DNA from: CABMGU01 sp964508495
Lineage (GTDB): Archaea > Nanobdellota > Nanobdellia > Woesearchaeales > ARS49
Direction: 5' to 3'
DNA: 5,162 bases
Assembly: GCA_964508495.1 (NCBI GenBank)
Contig: CAZDUA010000011.1
Coordinates: 1-5,162, forward strand
The first letter of the stretch is position 1; every line of letters begins with the position of its first letter. Below, in pieces: positions 1 through 4,783 of this stretch. The position numbers were made by a program, and so were the translations under genes. The notes beneath the pieces were generated by a model that did no database searches, was not told where the DNA came from, and saw only the letters and a list, made by a program, of their open reading frames with translations.

Positions 1-19
1 TGAGAAGCCGGGCTTCTCA
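1..19. repeat. perfect inverted repeat (hairpin) at window edge
   Basis: TGAGAAGCC and GGCTTCTCA form perfect 9-bp arms around one base, so as RNA it would fold as 7-8 bp with a 3-5 base loop. It lies about 47 bases past the 3' end of tRNA-Pro on the minus strand. No T-run follows on the plus strand, and the minus-strand continuation lies outside the window, so terminator function cannot be judged. It may belong to the end of a gene to the left. The repeat is plain; its role is unknown. Confidence 0.6.
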
Positions 20-65
20 ATTAATCCGCCACACAAAGTCCATCAAGGACTATGTCCTAGCAGTA

Positions 66-139
66 TGGGGCTGCCCGGATTTGAACCGGGACGACAAGGT
101 CCCAAACCTCGCATCATAACCAAGTTAGATCACAACCCC
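66..139 (-). tRNA. tRNA-Pro (anticodon UGG)
   Basis: Read on the minus strand, this folds into a complete 74-nt cloverleaf. The acceptor stem GGGGTTG pairs with CAGCCCC (one T-G wobble) with discriminator A73. The D stem is ATC/GAT around a TTGGTTA-containing loop. The anticodon stem CGAGG/CCTTG holds the loop TTTGGGA, giving anticodon TGG. The variable loop is four bases, and the T arm is CCCGG-TTCAAAT-CCGGG. There is no intron and no encoded CCA (the next bases are TAC), so CCA must be added after transcription. It decodes proline CCN codons. Confidence 0.95.
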
Positions 140-171
140 GAAGTTGTTTTTTAAATGATTACGATGCACGG

Positions 172-179
172 TTTAAAAG
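172..179 (-). promoter_or_regulatory. putative TATA box for tRNA-Pro
   Basis: On the minus strand CTTTTAAA is centred about 36 bases upstream of the mature tRNA 5' end. This predicts a start near 149 and a roughly 10-base leader for RNase P to remove. A nearer A/T run (147-156) is too close to serve as a TATA box for this gene. This is inferred from spacing only. Confidence 0.4.
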
Positions 180-234
180 GTTTATGCCTGCAAGTTTACA
201 AGTCAGAGATATACACAAAAAGAAGGATTAAACG

Positions 235-266
235 GACAAAATCTAAAAAATAAAAAAATAATAAAA
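235..266 (-). terminator. T-rich terminator region after the secreted-protein gene
   Basis: Directly after the TAA stop at 267-269, the minus strand is a long T-rich stretch with T-runs of six and seven bases (plus-strand A-runs at 245-250 and 253-258). This is the usual form of an archaeal intrinsic terminator. No hairpin is needed or seen. The 140-234 stretch between it and tRNA-Pro shows only the tRNA promoter. Confidence 0.55.
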
Positions 267-710
267 TTATACTGCTGTGCAGATTCCGCTGATACACCTT
301 TCACTAACTAGGCAATCCGCGTCAACTATGCAGAACCTTGGCGGCACAATTATAATCGGACGGAACTCATCGAATATAACTTTATGAGATTCCCAGTCAA
401 AAAATCTCTGTCCGCTAACCGTTTCAAGCTCAATCTGTATGTTTACCTTGTCGTTCAGGGAAAGCGTAAAAACCTGGCATGGTTCCTGCACAACGATTGT
501 AAACGTTGGGTCTGGCTCTGAAGGCGCTAGTTTGCCCGCAGCACACAGTCTTGAACCGCTGTACGCTTCGATATCAGTCTCGCTGTCAACAGAAACTCCA
601 GTTACGCTGCCATGAATAATCATAGGCGCGACCTGAGGAACCGCTGCAACTGCAATTATTGCGACTAATGCCAATATTGCGGCAACACCTAATATACTTG
701 TTTTCTTCAT
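267..710 (-). CDS. secreted/membrane-anchored cysteine-rich protein, unknown function
   Basis: This is a 147-aa protein starting MKKTSILGV with one hydrophobic segment (residues about 5-24), read as a signal peptide or N-terminal anchor; there is no lipobox Cys. Residues 31-95 (IIHGSVTGVSV...IEAYSG...CAAG...FTIVVQEPC...VNIQIE) look like the small beta-sandwich repeats common in archaeal surface proteins (G-x-V-T ... AY ... C). The C-terminus has C127-x5-C133-x5-C139-x4-C144, a compact module (CIVDADC...CISGIC) found in secreted proteins and probably disulfide-bonded. The start is fixed by a strong Shine-Dalgarno, AGGAGGTG, five bases before ATG. It is transcribed divergently from the gene at 828. 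An extracytoplasmic location is well supported; the role is not known, and adhesion or binding is speculation. Confidence 0.8.
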   Translation of the reverse strand: MKKTSILGVAAILALVAIIAVAAVPQVAPMIIHGSVTGVSVDSETDIEAYSGSRLCAAGKLAPSEPDPTFTIVVQEPCQVFTLSLNDKVNIQIELETVSGQRFFDWESHKVIFDEFRPIIIVPPRFCIVDADCLVSERCISGICTAV

Positions 711-715
711 TTTTT

Positions 716-723
716 CACCTCCT
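716..723 (-). promoter_or_regulatory. strong Shine-Dalgarno site
   Basis: AGGAGGTG on the minus strand ends five bases before the ATG at 710-708. It contrasts with the apparently leaderless neighbours at 828 and 2786 and settles the start of the secreted-protein gene. Confidence 0.8.
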
Positions 724-754
724 TGAAGTTTTTCGGGTTTTAAACAAAATACAC

Positions 755-762
755 ATTAAAAG
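755..762 (-). promoter_or_regulatory. putative TATA box for the secreted-protein gene
   Basis: CTTTTAAT on the minus strand is centred near 758. A start about 25 bases on (near 733) would give a leader of roughly 22 bases that includes the Shine-Dalgarno site. It lies immediately beside the inverted repeat at 766-784. Confidence 0.4.
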
Positions 763-765
763 AAC

Positions 766-784
766 AACGTATTTACAATACGTT
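766..784. promoter_or_regulatory. operator-like inverted repeat in a divergent promoter region
   Basis: AACGTAT, five bases, ATACGTT: a perfect 7+7 bp palindrome between the minus-strand TATA (755-762) and the plus-strand TATA (800-806). Its size and symmetry fit a dimeric helix-turn-helix regulator acting on both divergent genes. The sequence is certain; the regulatory role is inferred from position. No regulator gene is recognised in the window. Confidence 0.5.
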
Positions 785-799
785 TTAAGACGATAAGAA

Positions 800-806
800 T
801 ATAAAT
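800..806 (+). promoter_or_regulatory. TATA box, leaderless promoter
   Basis: TATAAAT is centred 25 bases upstream of the ATG at 828, which places the expected transcription start at or next to the start codon. There is no Shine-Dalgarno before that ATG, consistent with a leaderless mRNA. Confidence 0.6.
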
Positions 807-827
807 GCCAACCATACTCATTAGTAC

Positions 828-1259
828 ATGGGGCTAATGGGAAAAGTACGGGTTTACCAGACCGACCAAGGAGTTGTTGCTACAAACGACAAAAACATAG
901 TCCTGGAAACCGATGGAGTGTTCATGCTGGCAGATGGCGCGTCAAAAAAGCCCTGTGAAGAACTATATGCGCCCGGACATAAAGTCCTCTACAGCATTAC
1001 AGATATTAACCTGACAAAAGATGAAAACGAAAAATACATGACCATTCTATCAGTACGAATGATATCTCTTGATGAATATAGAAAAATATCTGATGATTAT
1101 AGAAAATTGATGGATACACAAAACGCAAAAGTTCATGAGATTACTCGAAAAACTGATGAAACAATAGAAAAAGCCAATTCTGAAAAGAAAAAAGAGATTA
1201 CGGCACTGGGCCCTTTCCCATCTCTAGAATCTCTTTTAGGAAAGATATTTCTTCAATAA
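828..1259 (+). CDS. hypothetical protein: beta-rich N-terminus plus C-terminal coiled coil
   Basis: This 143-aa protein is not recognised. Residues about 5-78 alternate short predicted strands (GKVRVYQT, GVVAT, NIVLET, HKVLYSITDINL, YMTILSVRMI), a layout that could be a small barrel such as an OB or cold-shock-like fold, but no RNP motif is visible. Residues about 81-125 are charged and helical (many K, E and D), likely a coiled coil. The end, PFPSLESLLGKIFLQ, is a short hydrophobic tail that could be a docking helix. There is no signal peptide or membrane segment, so it is probably cytoplasmic. ATG at 828 was chosen because the TATA box sits 25 bases before it; an in-frame ATG at 837 is the alternative. 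Its third codon positions are mixed (about 61 of 144 end in G/T), unlike genes further right. Confidence 0.75.
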   Translation: MGLMGKVRVYQTDQGVVATNDKNIVLETDGVFMLADGASKKPCEELYAPGHKVLYSITDINLTKDENEKYMTILSVRMISLDEYRKISDDYRKLMDTQNAKVHEITRKTDETIEKANSEKKKEITALGPFPSLESLLGKIFLQ

Positions 1260-1287
1260 AAATCTGAACTATTGAATATGTCACAAG

Positions 1288-1296
1288 CTTTAAATA
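1288..1296 (+). promoter_or_regulatory. TATA box for the 109-aa gene
   Basis: CTTTAAATA is centred at 1292 and predicts transcription from about 1317. That leaves a leader of only about 14 bases, which holds a GGTGA Shine-Dalgarno (1319-1323) seven bases before the ATG at 1331. Confidence 0.5.
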
Positions 1297-1330
1297 AGAA
1301 TGCAGAAGCAAAGGCACGGGTGAGTGAAAG

Positions 1331-1660
1331 ATGAAACAGCAAGCAAAACCAACGCCAAGAATAGATTTCTTAGACACATACGCAGGAACAATAGGAGAGC
1401 CGTACAAGACACTAGACACTGAAATAACAATACCAATAAGCCAAGATGACACTCAAGACGACGTCAGAAGACACGCTGACAAAGAAGCAAGAAGAGATTT
1501 GGGAGAACTAGCAAGACAATTCGCAGCAGAACGCAACGGCACACGAGCAGTAATAGTAAACTTCCAAGTAAGAGAAATATCATGCACTCAAGAAAAAGCA
1601 ATATACGATGCAAGAGCAGAAGTATACCTAGCTACTGACCAAACAAAGACTTCAAAATAA
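1331..1660 (+). CDS. hypothetical protein, 109 aa
   Basis: Not recognised. It is a soluble, charged protein without signal peptide or membrane segment. Residues 1-40 are polar with a strand-like TEITIPIS. Residues 41-69 form a likely amphipathic helix (DDVRRHADKEARRDLGELARQF), followed by two likely strands, 72-83 (RAVIVNFQVREI) and 89-101 (KAIYDARAEVYLA). A helix followed by strands with ...AVIV... and ...Y.A.AE.Y... resembles several small alpha/beta families, but no assignment is safe. There is a single Cys85. The start is supported by the TATA box and GGTGA. About 91 of 110 codons end in A or C, the plus-strand version of the bias seen across the right of the window. Its 3' end overlaps the end of truD by 29 bp in opposite orientation. 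Confidence 0.75.
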   Translation: MKQQAKPTPRIDFLDTYAGTIGEPYKTLDTEITIPISQDDTQDDVRRHADKEARRDLGELARQFAAERNGTRAVIVNFQVREISCTQEKAIYDARAEVYLATDQTKTSK

Positions 1661-2786
1661 TCGTAGCATAAGCACCTTTCCTGAGAGAGAAAGAAACCTT
1701 AATTTTTTTCTTGTACTCGTTCGAATCATCATCCTCAGGCTCAAACACTTCCAAGTTCTCAGGAGTCAACAAGACTTCCCTTTCTCTTGCAATATAAATG
1801 TGCTCATCAGAAAGAAAATCGGACAACTTCATACCCTCCCTGTTCAAAACATCATCAATAATCTTCATATTCTCCTCAGAAGTCTTCAAGTCAGGAGCAA
1901 CAAGAGGAAAAGTACCCAACTTAATGTCAAAATTCCAACTTCGCGGGAAAACCAATTTTCCGGCTTCATACTCAACACTAAAAACAGTCTTGCTATTCTG
2001 GCGCACAACAGTTTTTATGCACTCATTCCAGATAAAAGACTGGTAAGCAGAAAAAAATATTTCACGAATGCCCTTAAATGTTCTTTGAAACGCGCCCTTG
2101 AAATCTCCAGGAAACTCTATCAAATGACGAACAACAGTCCCTTCAACAGTGCGCAAAAGCTCAGCCTTCTCAACCTCACCAAGACACAAATCCCACTTAC
2201 CCCAATTAGACTTAATGAATTTCCTAACACCTCTAATCGTGGCCTTCTGATGACGAGTAGTAGCAGTAATTATTTTTTTAACAGCACTCTCATAATCTCC
2301 TTTCAAAACATCTTTAGCAATAAAACCAGTAACACCTTTCAAACTACCAAACCTCTGGCTGTCAAAATAATTAGGAACGCCAAAAGCAGTCTGCTCAACA
2401 TTCTGAATCACCATTTCAACATCCTTCTCCTTCAAATCACGAACAACAATCTCAAACTTATTCCCCTTCAAATCACCAGTCCTCAACTGCTCATCAACAA
2501 AACCAACAAGCTCACTCTTAACATTCTGCTCCTGGAAATTGCCAAGTTCAGGGCTCTCGGTCTCAACAGAGAAAAACTGCGCAGTCCTAGCATGCTTATC
2601 CTTCAAGCCGGCAAAACCAATCTTCTTAAAAGGAACAGCACAGTGAGTTGCCAGCACTTTCTCAGCAGCAAACGTAGTCATGCCTACCTTAGAGACTTTA
2701 TACACCGGATACTTGCCAGACTCCTTCCAATCCCTTGAAGGCAACTCCTCAACAAGGAAATCATCAGGCCTTTGACGAATCTTCAT
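1632..2786 (-). CDS. truD: tRNA pseudouridine synthase D (TruD family)
   Basis: This 384-aa enzyme isomerises a specific uridine to pseudouridine; TruD modifies U13 of tRNA in bacteria, and archaeal and eukaryotic (Pus7) relatives act on U13 and/or U35. Visible family motifs, in order: the N-terminal RPDDFLVEE; GLKDKHARTAQ with the expected catalytic Asp63; GNKFEIVVRDL (108-118); NYFDSQRFGS (139-148); AYQSFIWN (247-254); and the C-terminal closing strand FSLRKGAYATIIL. All parts of a complete enzyme are present, with the TRUD insertion domain between about 150 and 340. The start lies about 27 bases after a TATA element with no Shine-Dalgarno, so the mRNA is probably leaderless. The stop (TAG) lies inside the convergent 109-aa gene. 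Codons end mostly in G/T (32 of the first 40). It acts in the cytoplasm on tRNA. Confidence 0.97.
   Translation of the reverse strand: MKIRQRPDDFLVEELPSRDWKESGKYPVYKVSKVGMTTFAAEKVLATHCAVPFKKIGFAGLKDKHARTAQFFSVETESPELGNFQEQNVKSELVGFVDEQLRTGDLKGNKFEIVVRDLKEKDVEMVIQNVEQTAFGVPNYFDSQRFGSLKGVTGFIAKDVLKGDYESAVKKIITATTRHQKATIRGVRKFIKSNWGKWDLCLGEVEKAELLRTVEGTVVRHLIEFPGDFKGAFQRTFKGIREIFFSAYQSFIWNECIKTVVRQNSKTVFSVEYEAGKLVFPRSWNFDIKLGTFPLVAPDLKTSEENMKIIDDVLNREGMKLSDFLSDEHIYIAREREVLLTPENLEVFEPEDDDSNEYKKKIKVSFSLRKGAYATIILKSLFGQ
1703..1709 (+). terminator. possible T-run terminator for the 109-aa gene
   Basis: Seven T's on the plus strand start 43 bases after the TAA at 1658-1660, within the antisense of truD. 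This could end transcription of the plus gene. It is equally explained by the Lys codons of truD (KKKIKV), so the call is weak. Confidence 0.25.
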
Positions 2787-2808
2787 ACAAAGAAGGGAAA
2801 AATAAGAG

Positions 2809-2817
2809 TATAAAAAG
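2809..2817 (-). promoter_or_regulatory. TATA box for truD, leaderless
   Basis: CTTTTTATA on the minus strand is centred 27 bases before the truD ATG at 2786. It lies just past the TAG stop of the small membrane-protein gene, so truD probably has its own promoter instead of depending on read-through. Confidence 0.55.
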
Positions 2818-2822
2818 CATAC

Positions 2823-3020
2823 CTAAGAAGAATACAAAGAATGCCTTCCTTTTCTGTGAAGCAAGTAAATAATCACGCTCAAAGTAATCAGGTCAACCGT
2901 CCAAATAGCAACAGAATACGGAGAATCCTTCAGGTTAAAATGAAACAATGGAACATAAATCCAAAAAACGGTCAAGGCCAAATCAAACAAATATTTCGCA
3001 AACGTGTGCAGTGCTTTCAT
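2823..3020 (-). CDS. small two-helix membrane protein, 65 aa
   Basis: The family is not recognised. Two hydrophobic segments are clear: residues about 7-28 (FAKYLFDLALTVFWIYVPLFHF) and about 36-54 (SVAIWTVDLITLSVIIYLL). They are joined by a short polar turn (NLKDSPY) and followed by a basic tail (HRKGRH), suggesting both ends face the cytoplasm. The start is supported by GAGGT (3027-3031), six bases before the ATG, which overlaps the stop codon of the upstream bPH2-like gene. The four-base gap and overlapping ribosome site indicate one transcript and coupled translation, so the two proteins may work together in the membrane. Confidence 0.7.
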   Translation of the reverse strand: MKALHTFAKYLFDLALTVFWIYVPLFHFNLKDSPYSVAIWTVDLITLSVIIYLLHRKGRHSLYSS

Positions 3021-3024
3021 TTTT

Positions 3025-3405
3025 TTACCTCTTTACGGCTTTTACAATCTTATTAACTTCCTCAAAACCCTTCAGGATAATGTGCTCATGACCTTGAATG
3101 TGAACGTCACCAGAACGAACCAGCTTCTGAAAAGCGCTCTGGGACAACTCAACACTTGAAATTGAGCTGAAAGGAAAGTGCTTAATATTCTTGCCCTTCC
3201 TGTATTCAATTCCAGTATCAACAACATTAATCCTTTCCCTCCTTATTATGATTTCGAAAACAATGAATAATAAAATTGCAATGCCGCCAGCAACATACGA
3301 AGAAGCATCATTCGCCCTATCAGTAAACCAGATAGCAAGCATTATGAGAACAAAAACAAGAGCGTAAGCCCACCAAAACTTCCAACGAGACAAGTGAAAC
3401 TTCAT
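3025..3405 (-). CDS. membrane protein with bacterial PH-like (bPH2/DUF304-type) domain
   Basis: This 126-aa protein has two membrane helices (residues about 9-28 and 35-54), then a cytoplasmic domain from about 56 to 126. The order (RRERINVVDTGIEYRKGKNIKHFPFSSISSVELSQSAFQKLVRSGDVHIQG ... LKGFEEVNKIV) follows the bacterial PH-domain pattern: a strand with the conserved Gly, the 'pf..I..v...qs...k....GdV.i' core, then a final helix with 'EEV...I'. This is the single-domain YdbS-like layout; such proteins are mostly of unknown function. The assignment rests on pattern recognition. A TATA box sits about 27 bases before the ATG without a Shine-Dalgarno, so the mRNA is probably leaderless. It is the first gene of a two-gene unit with the 65-aa membrane protein. 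Confidence 0.75.
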   Translation of the reverse strand: MKFHLSRWKFWWAYALVFVLIMLAIWFTDRANDASSYVAGGIAILLFIVFEIIIRRERINVVDTGIEYRKGKNIKHFPFSSISSVELSQSAFQKLVRSGDVHIQGHEHIILKGFEEVNKIVKAVKR

Positions 3406-3413
3406 AATAAAGT

Positions 3414-3420
3414 AAAAAAA
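3414..3420 (-). terminator. possible T-run terminator of the DoxX-cupredoxin operon
   Basis: A run of seven T's on the minus strand lies 18-25 bases past the stop of the last cupredoxin gene. It falls between the TATA box (3429-3436) and ATG (3405) of the next gene, so it could stop operon transcripts without interrupting the leaderless downstream mRNA. This is inferred from position. Confidence 0.35.
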
Positions 3421-3428
3421 TAAGCGAG

Positions 3429-3436
3429 TTTTAAAG
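3429..3436 (-). promoter_or_regulatory. TATA box for the bPH2-like gene, leaderless
   Basis: CTTTAAAA on the minus strand is centred 27 bases before the ATG at 3405 and begins two bases after the stop codon of the cupredoxin gene. Confidence 0.5.
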
Positions 3437-3438
3437 CT

Positions 3439-3915
3439 TTACTCTACAATGACCTTGCCACGCATCATTGTGTGCAGAGAGCACTTGTAGTAATACGTTC
3501 CAGCAATGTTGAACGTATGACTGAACGTCTGGCCCTGCCTCAACACATTTGAGTCGAAACTATCAGCAGCGGGACCCTGCGTAACCGTTACCGTGTGAGG
3601 CACTGCATCATTCTGCGTCCATACAATAGTGTCACCTTTCTTTATCGTAACCGTTTCCTCGCTGAAAGCCATTTTTTCAATAGAAATCTCAATCGTCTTT
3701 CCTTCTGAAGCCATTACCGATTCAGGAGTCGCTACTGGACTAGACGCAGGCGCTTCCGTTGCCTCAGGTTCTACTACCGGCACGGATGTGACTACAGGAA
3801 CCGGCTCCGGCGCAGGTTCAATAATCTCTATTTTAGGCTCTTCTTTTGGCATCTCGGCCGGCTGACACGCAACCAGCAATGCCAAAACCATCACAATTGC
3901 TAATAATTTTTTCAT
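3439..3915 (-). CDS. lipoprotein cupredoxin B (plastocyanin/amicyanin-like)
   Basis: This 158-aa blue-copper electron carrier is anchored on the outer membrane face. The signal peptide ends in the lipobox LVAC, with C17 as the lipidated residue. A Pro/Glu/Val/Ala-rich linker runs from about 18 to 71, and the cupredoxin domain from 72 to 158. Ligands expected for a type 1 copper site are all present: H107 (VPHTV), C145, H148 and M151 (C-S-L-H-T-M-M). The start at 3915 is preferred over an in-frame upstream ATG at 4065 because it gives the lipoprotein signal and a GGTGGTG Shine-Dalgarno, whereas the extension would lie in the upstream gene. It is separated from cupredoxin A by 13 bases and is its tandem paralogue. 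The redox partner is unknown. Confidence 0.95.
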   Translation of the reverse strand: MKKLLAIVMVLALLVACQPAEMPKEEPKIEIIEPAPEPVPVVTSVPVVEPEATEAPASSPVATPESVMASEGKTIEISIEKMAFSEETVTIKKGDTIVWTQNDAVPHTVTVTQGPAADSFDSNVLRQGQTFSHTFNIAGTYYYKCSLHTMMRGKVIVE

Positions 3916-3928
3916 TTTACACCACCCT

Positions 3929-4354
3929 TCACTCCACAATAACCTTGCCGCGCATTCTCGGATGAGGAGTACACTTGTACTCATACGTGCCAGGCTTAGT
4001 GAAAGTATAGCTGAACGTCTCACCCTGGGGCAGGATACCAGAGTCAAAAGCTTCAGGACCTGCAAGAGTAGTCACAGTATGAGGCACTTTGTCCTTCTGC
4101 GTCCAAACAACAGTATCTCCAACCTTAATCTTAATCTCAGCAGGACTGTACGCGAAATTCTCAATAACGGCCTGAACAGTCTGAGCGCCAGATATTTCAG
4201 ATTCAACAGGAGCTACCGGCTCCTCAACAGGCACTGCTGGTTCTTCAACAGGCACAACTGCTGGCACTGGCACGGACGCCGGCGGAGCCATAAAGCGCTG
4301 CGGAACGCACGCAACCAAAATTAATAAAGCCACAAGGGCAAACAATTTCTTCAT
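3929..4354 (-). CDS. lipoprotein cupredoxin A (amicyanin-like)
   Basis: This 141-aa lipoprotein cupredoxin has lipobox LVAC with C16, a Pro-rich linker of about 17-56 containing PVEEP heptads, and a copper domain from about 57 to 141. The ligands are H92 (VPHTV), C128, H131 and M134. The sequence CTPHPRMRGKV closely matches the amicyanin copper-binding loop C-T-P-H-P-x-M, more so than its paralogue B. The protein should carry single electrons at the outer membrane surface. Its ATG overlaps the DoxX-like stop as ATGA, and GGAGGT sits eight bases upstream inside the DoxX-like gene, so the two are translated together. Confidence 0.96.
   Translation of the reverse strand: MKKLFALVALLILVACVPQRFMAPPASVPVPAVVPVEEPAVPVEEPVAPVESEISGAQTVQAVIENFAYSPAEIKIKVGDTVVWTQKDKVPHTVTTLAGPEAFDSGILPQGETFSYTFTKPGTYEYKCTPHPRMRGKVIVE
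4203..4263 (-). repeat. 21-bp period repeat encoding PVEEP heptads
   Basis: The octamer TCAACAGG recurs at exactly 21-base spacing (4203, 4224, 4245) in the cupredoxin A linker. It encodes PVE at residues 35-37, 42-44 and 49-51, in heptads of the form PVEEPxx. The linker probably grew by in-frame duplication, which sets the reach of the copper domain from the membrane. Confidence 0.6.
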
Positions 4355-4731
4355 TCTTTCCTACCTCCATGCATTCCAATAAGAGAATAACGACCACTGC
4401 CGAGCACAGCAATGCCAGCAGCGAGGAAAAACAGGCCAACATCACGCACCATAAGCTCATTATAGCCGAGAGAGAAAATAATAGGAACAAGCATCAAAGC
4501 AGCAATACCGGCAGCAAGCTGAGAATAAAAGCCAACAAGCACGAAAAAACCAATCAAACTTTCAACAATGCCTAGCAGGTTGATGAACAAACCTTCAGAA
4601 ACCAGCATTGGAAACCATTCAGGAATATAATTCAACCAAATCTCAGGATGAACGAACTTATCAATACCAAACCACAAGAAAACACCACCAAGGCCAATAC
4701 GAAGCAAAAGCTTGCCAACATCCTCATTCAT
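4351..4731 (-). CDS. DoxX-like four-helix membrane protein
   Basis: This 126-aa protein has four membrane helices (about 7-24, 47-66, 71-90 and 98-113). DoxX-family features visible are the N-terminal RIGLGGVFLWFGIDKF...P..W..YIP, GIVESLIGFFVLVGFYSQLAAG in the middle, and RDVGLFFLAAGIAVLGSGRYSL at the end. The family includes a subunit of archaeal thiosulfate:quinone oxidoreductase and many members of unknown function, so the substrate cannot be named. The start at 4731 (MNEDVGK) was chosen over 4773: a TATA box is centred 26 bases before it and lies inside the longer reading frame, and the extension adds no DoxX-like sequence. It is the first gene of the operon with the two cupredoxins and possibly their membrane redox partner. 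Confidence 0.85.
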   Translation of the reverse strand: MNEDVGKLLLRIGLGGVFLWFGIDKFVHPEIWLNYIPEWFPMLVSEGLFINLLGIVESLIGFFVLVGFYSQLAAGIAALMLVPIIFSLGYNELMVRDVGLFFLAAGIAVLGSGRYSLIGMHGGRKE

Positions 4732-4752
4732 AACACACGTTAAAGATTCTCC

Positions 4753-4761
4753 AAATATAAA
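4753..4761 (-). promoter_or_regulatory. TATA box of the DoxX-cupredoxin operon
   Basis: TTTATATTT on the minus strand is centred 26 bases before the ATG at 4731 and is very close to the archaeal box A consensus. There is no Shine-Dalgarno between it and the ATG, so the operon mRNA is probably leaderless. Confidence 0.6.
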
Positions 4762-4783
4762 GTATACGGACAATTAAATAAGG

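Noticed and set aside
155..253. A 32-codon plus-strand frame (MITMHGLKG...) between tRNA-Pro and the secreted-protein gene
   Set aside because: It has no ribosome site or well-placed TATA box, and its basic tail is only the antisense of the A/T-rich terminator.
1198..1452. An 84-codon minus-strand frame with hydrophobic segments
   Set aside because: It spans the end of one plus gene, a promoter and the start of another; it is a shadow of those genes with no promoter of its own.
1800..2738. A 312-codon open frame on the plus strand opposite truD
   Set aside because: It is fully antisense to a clear truD gene. The A/C-rich plus strand has few stops in this frame because of the strand bias, and the translation is low-complexity (Asn, Leu, Ser, Lys rich) without recognisable motifs.
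3916..4065. A 50-codon N-terminal extension of cupredoxin B
   Set aside because: It overlaps the conserved copper domain of cupredoxin A, would destroy the lipoprotein signal peptide and lacks a ribosome site; ATG at 3915 has GGTGGTG upstream.
3962..4575. Plus-strand frames across cupredoxin A and the DoxX-like gene
   Set aside because: They are antisense shadows without motifs or start signals.
4732..4773. A 14-codon extension of the DoxX-like gene
   Set aside because: It contains the TATA box expected for a start at 4731 and adds no family-like sequence.
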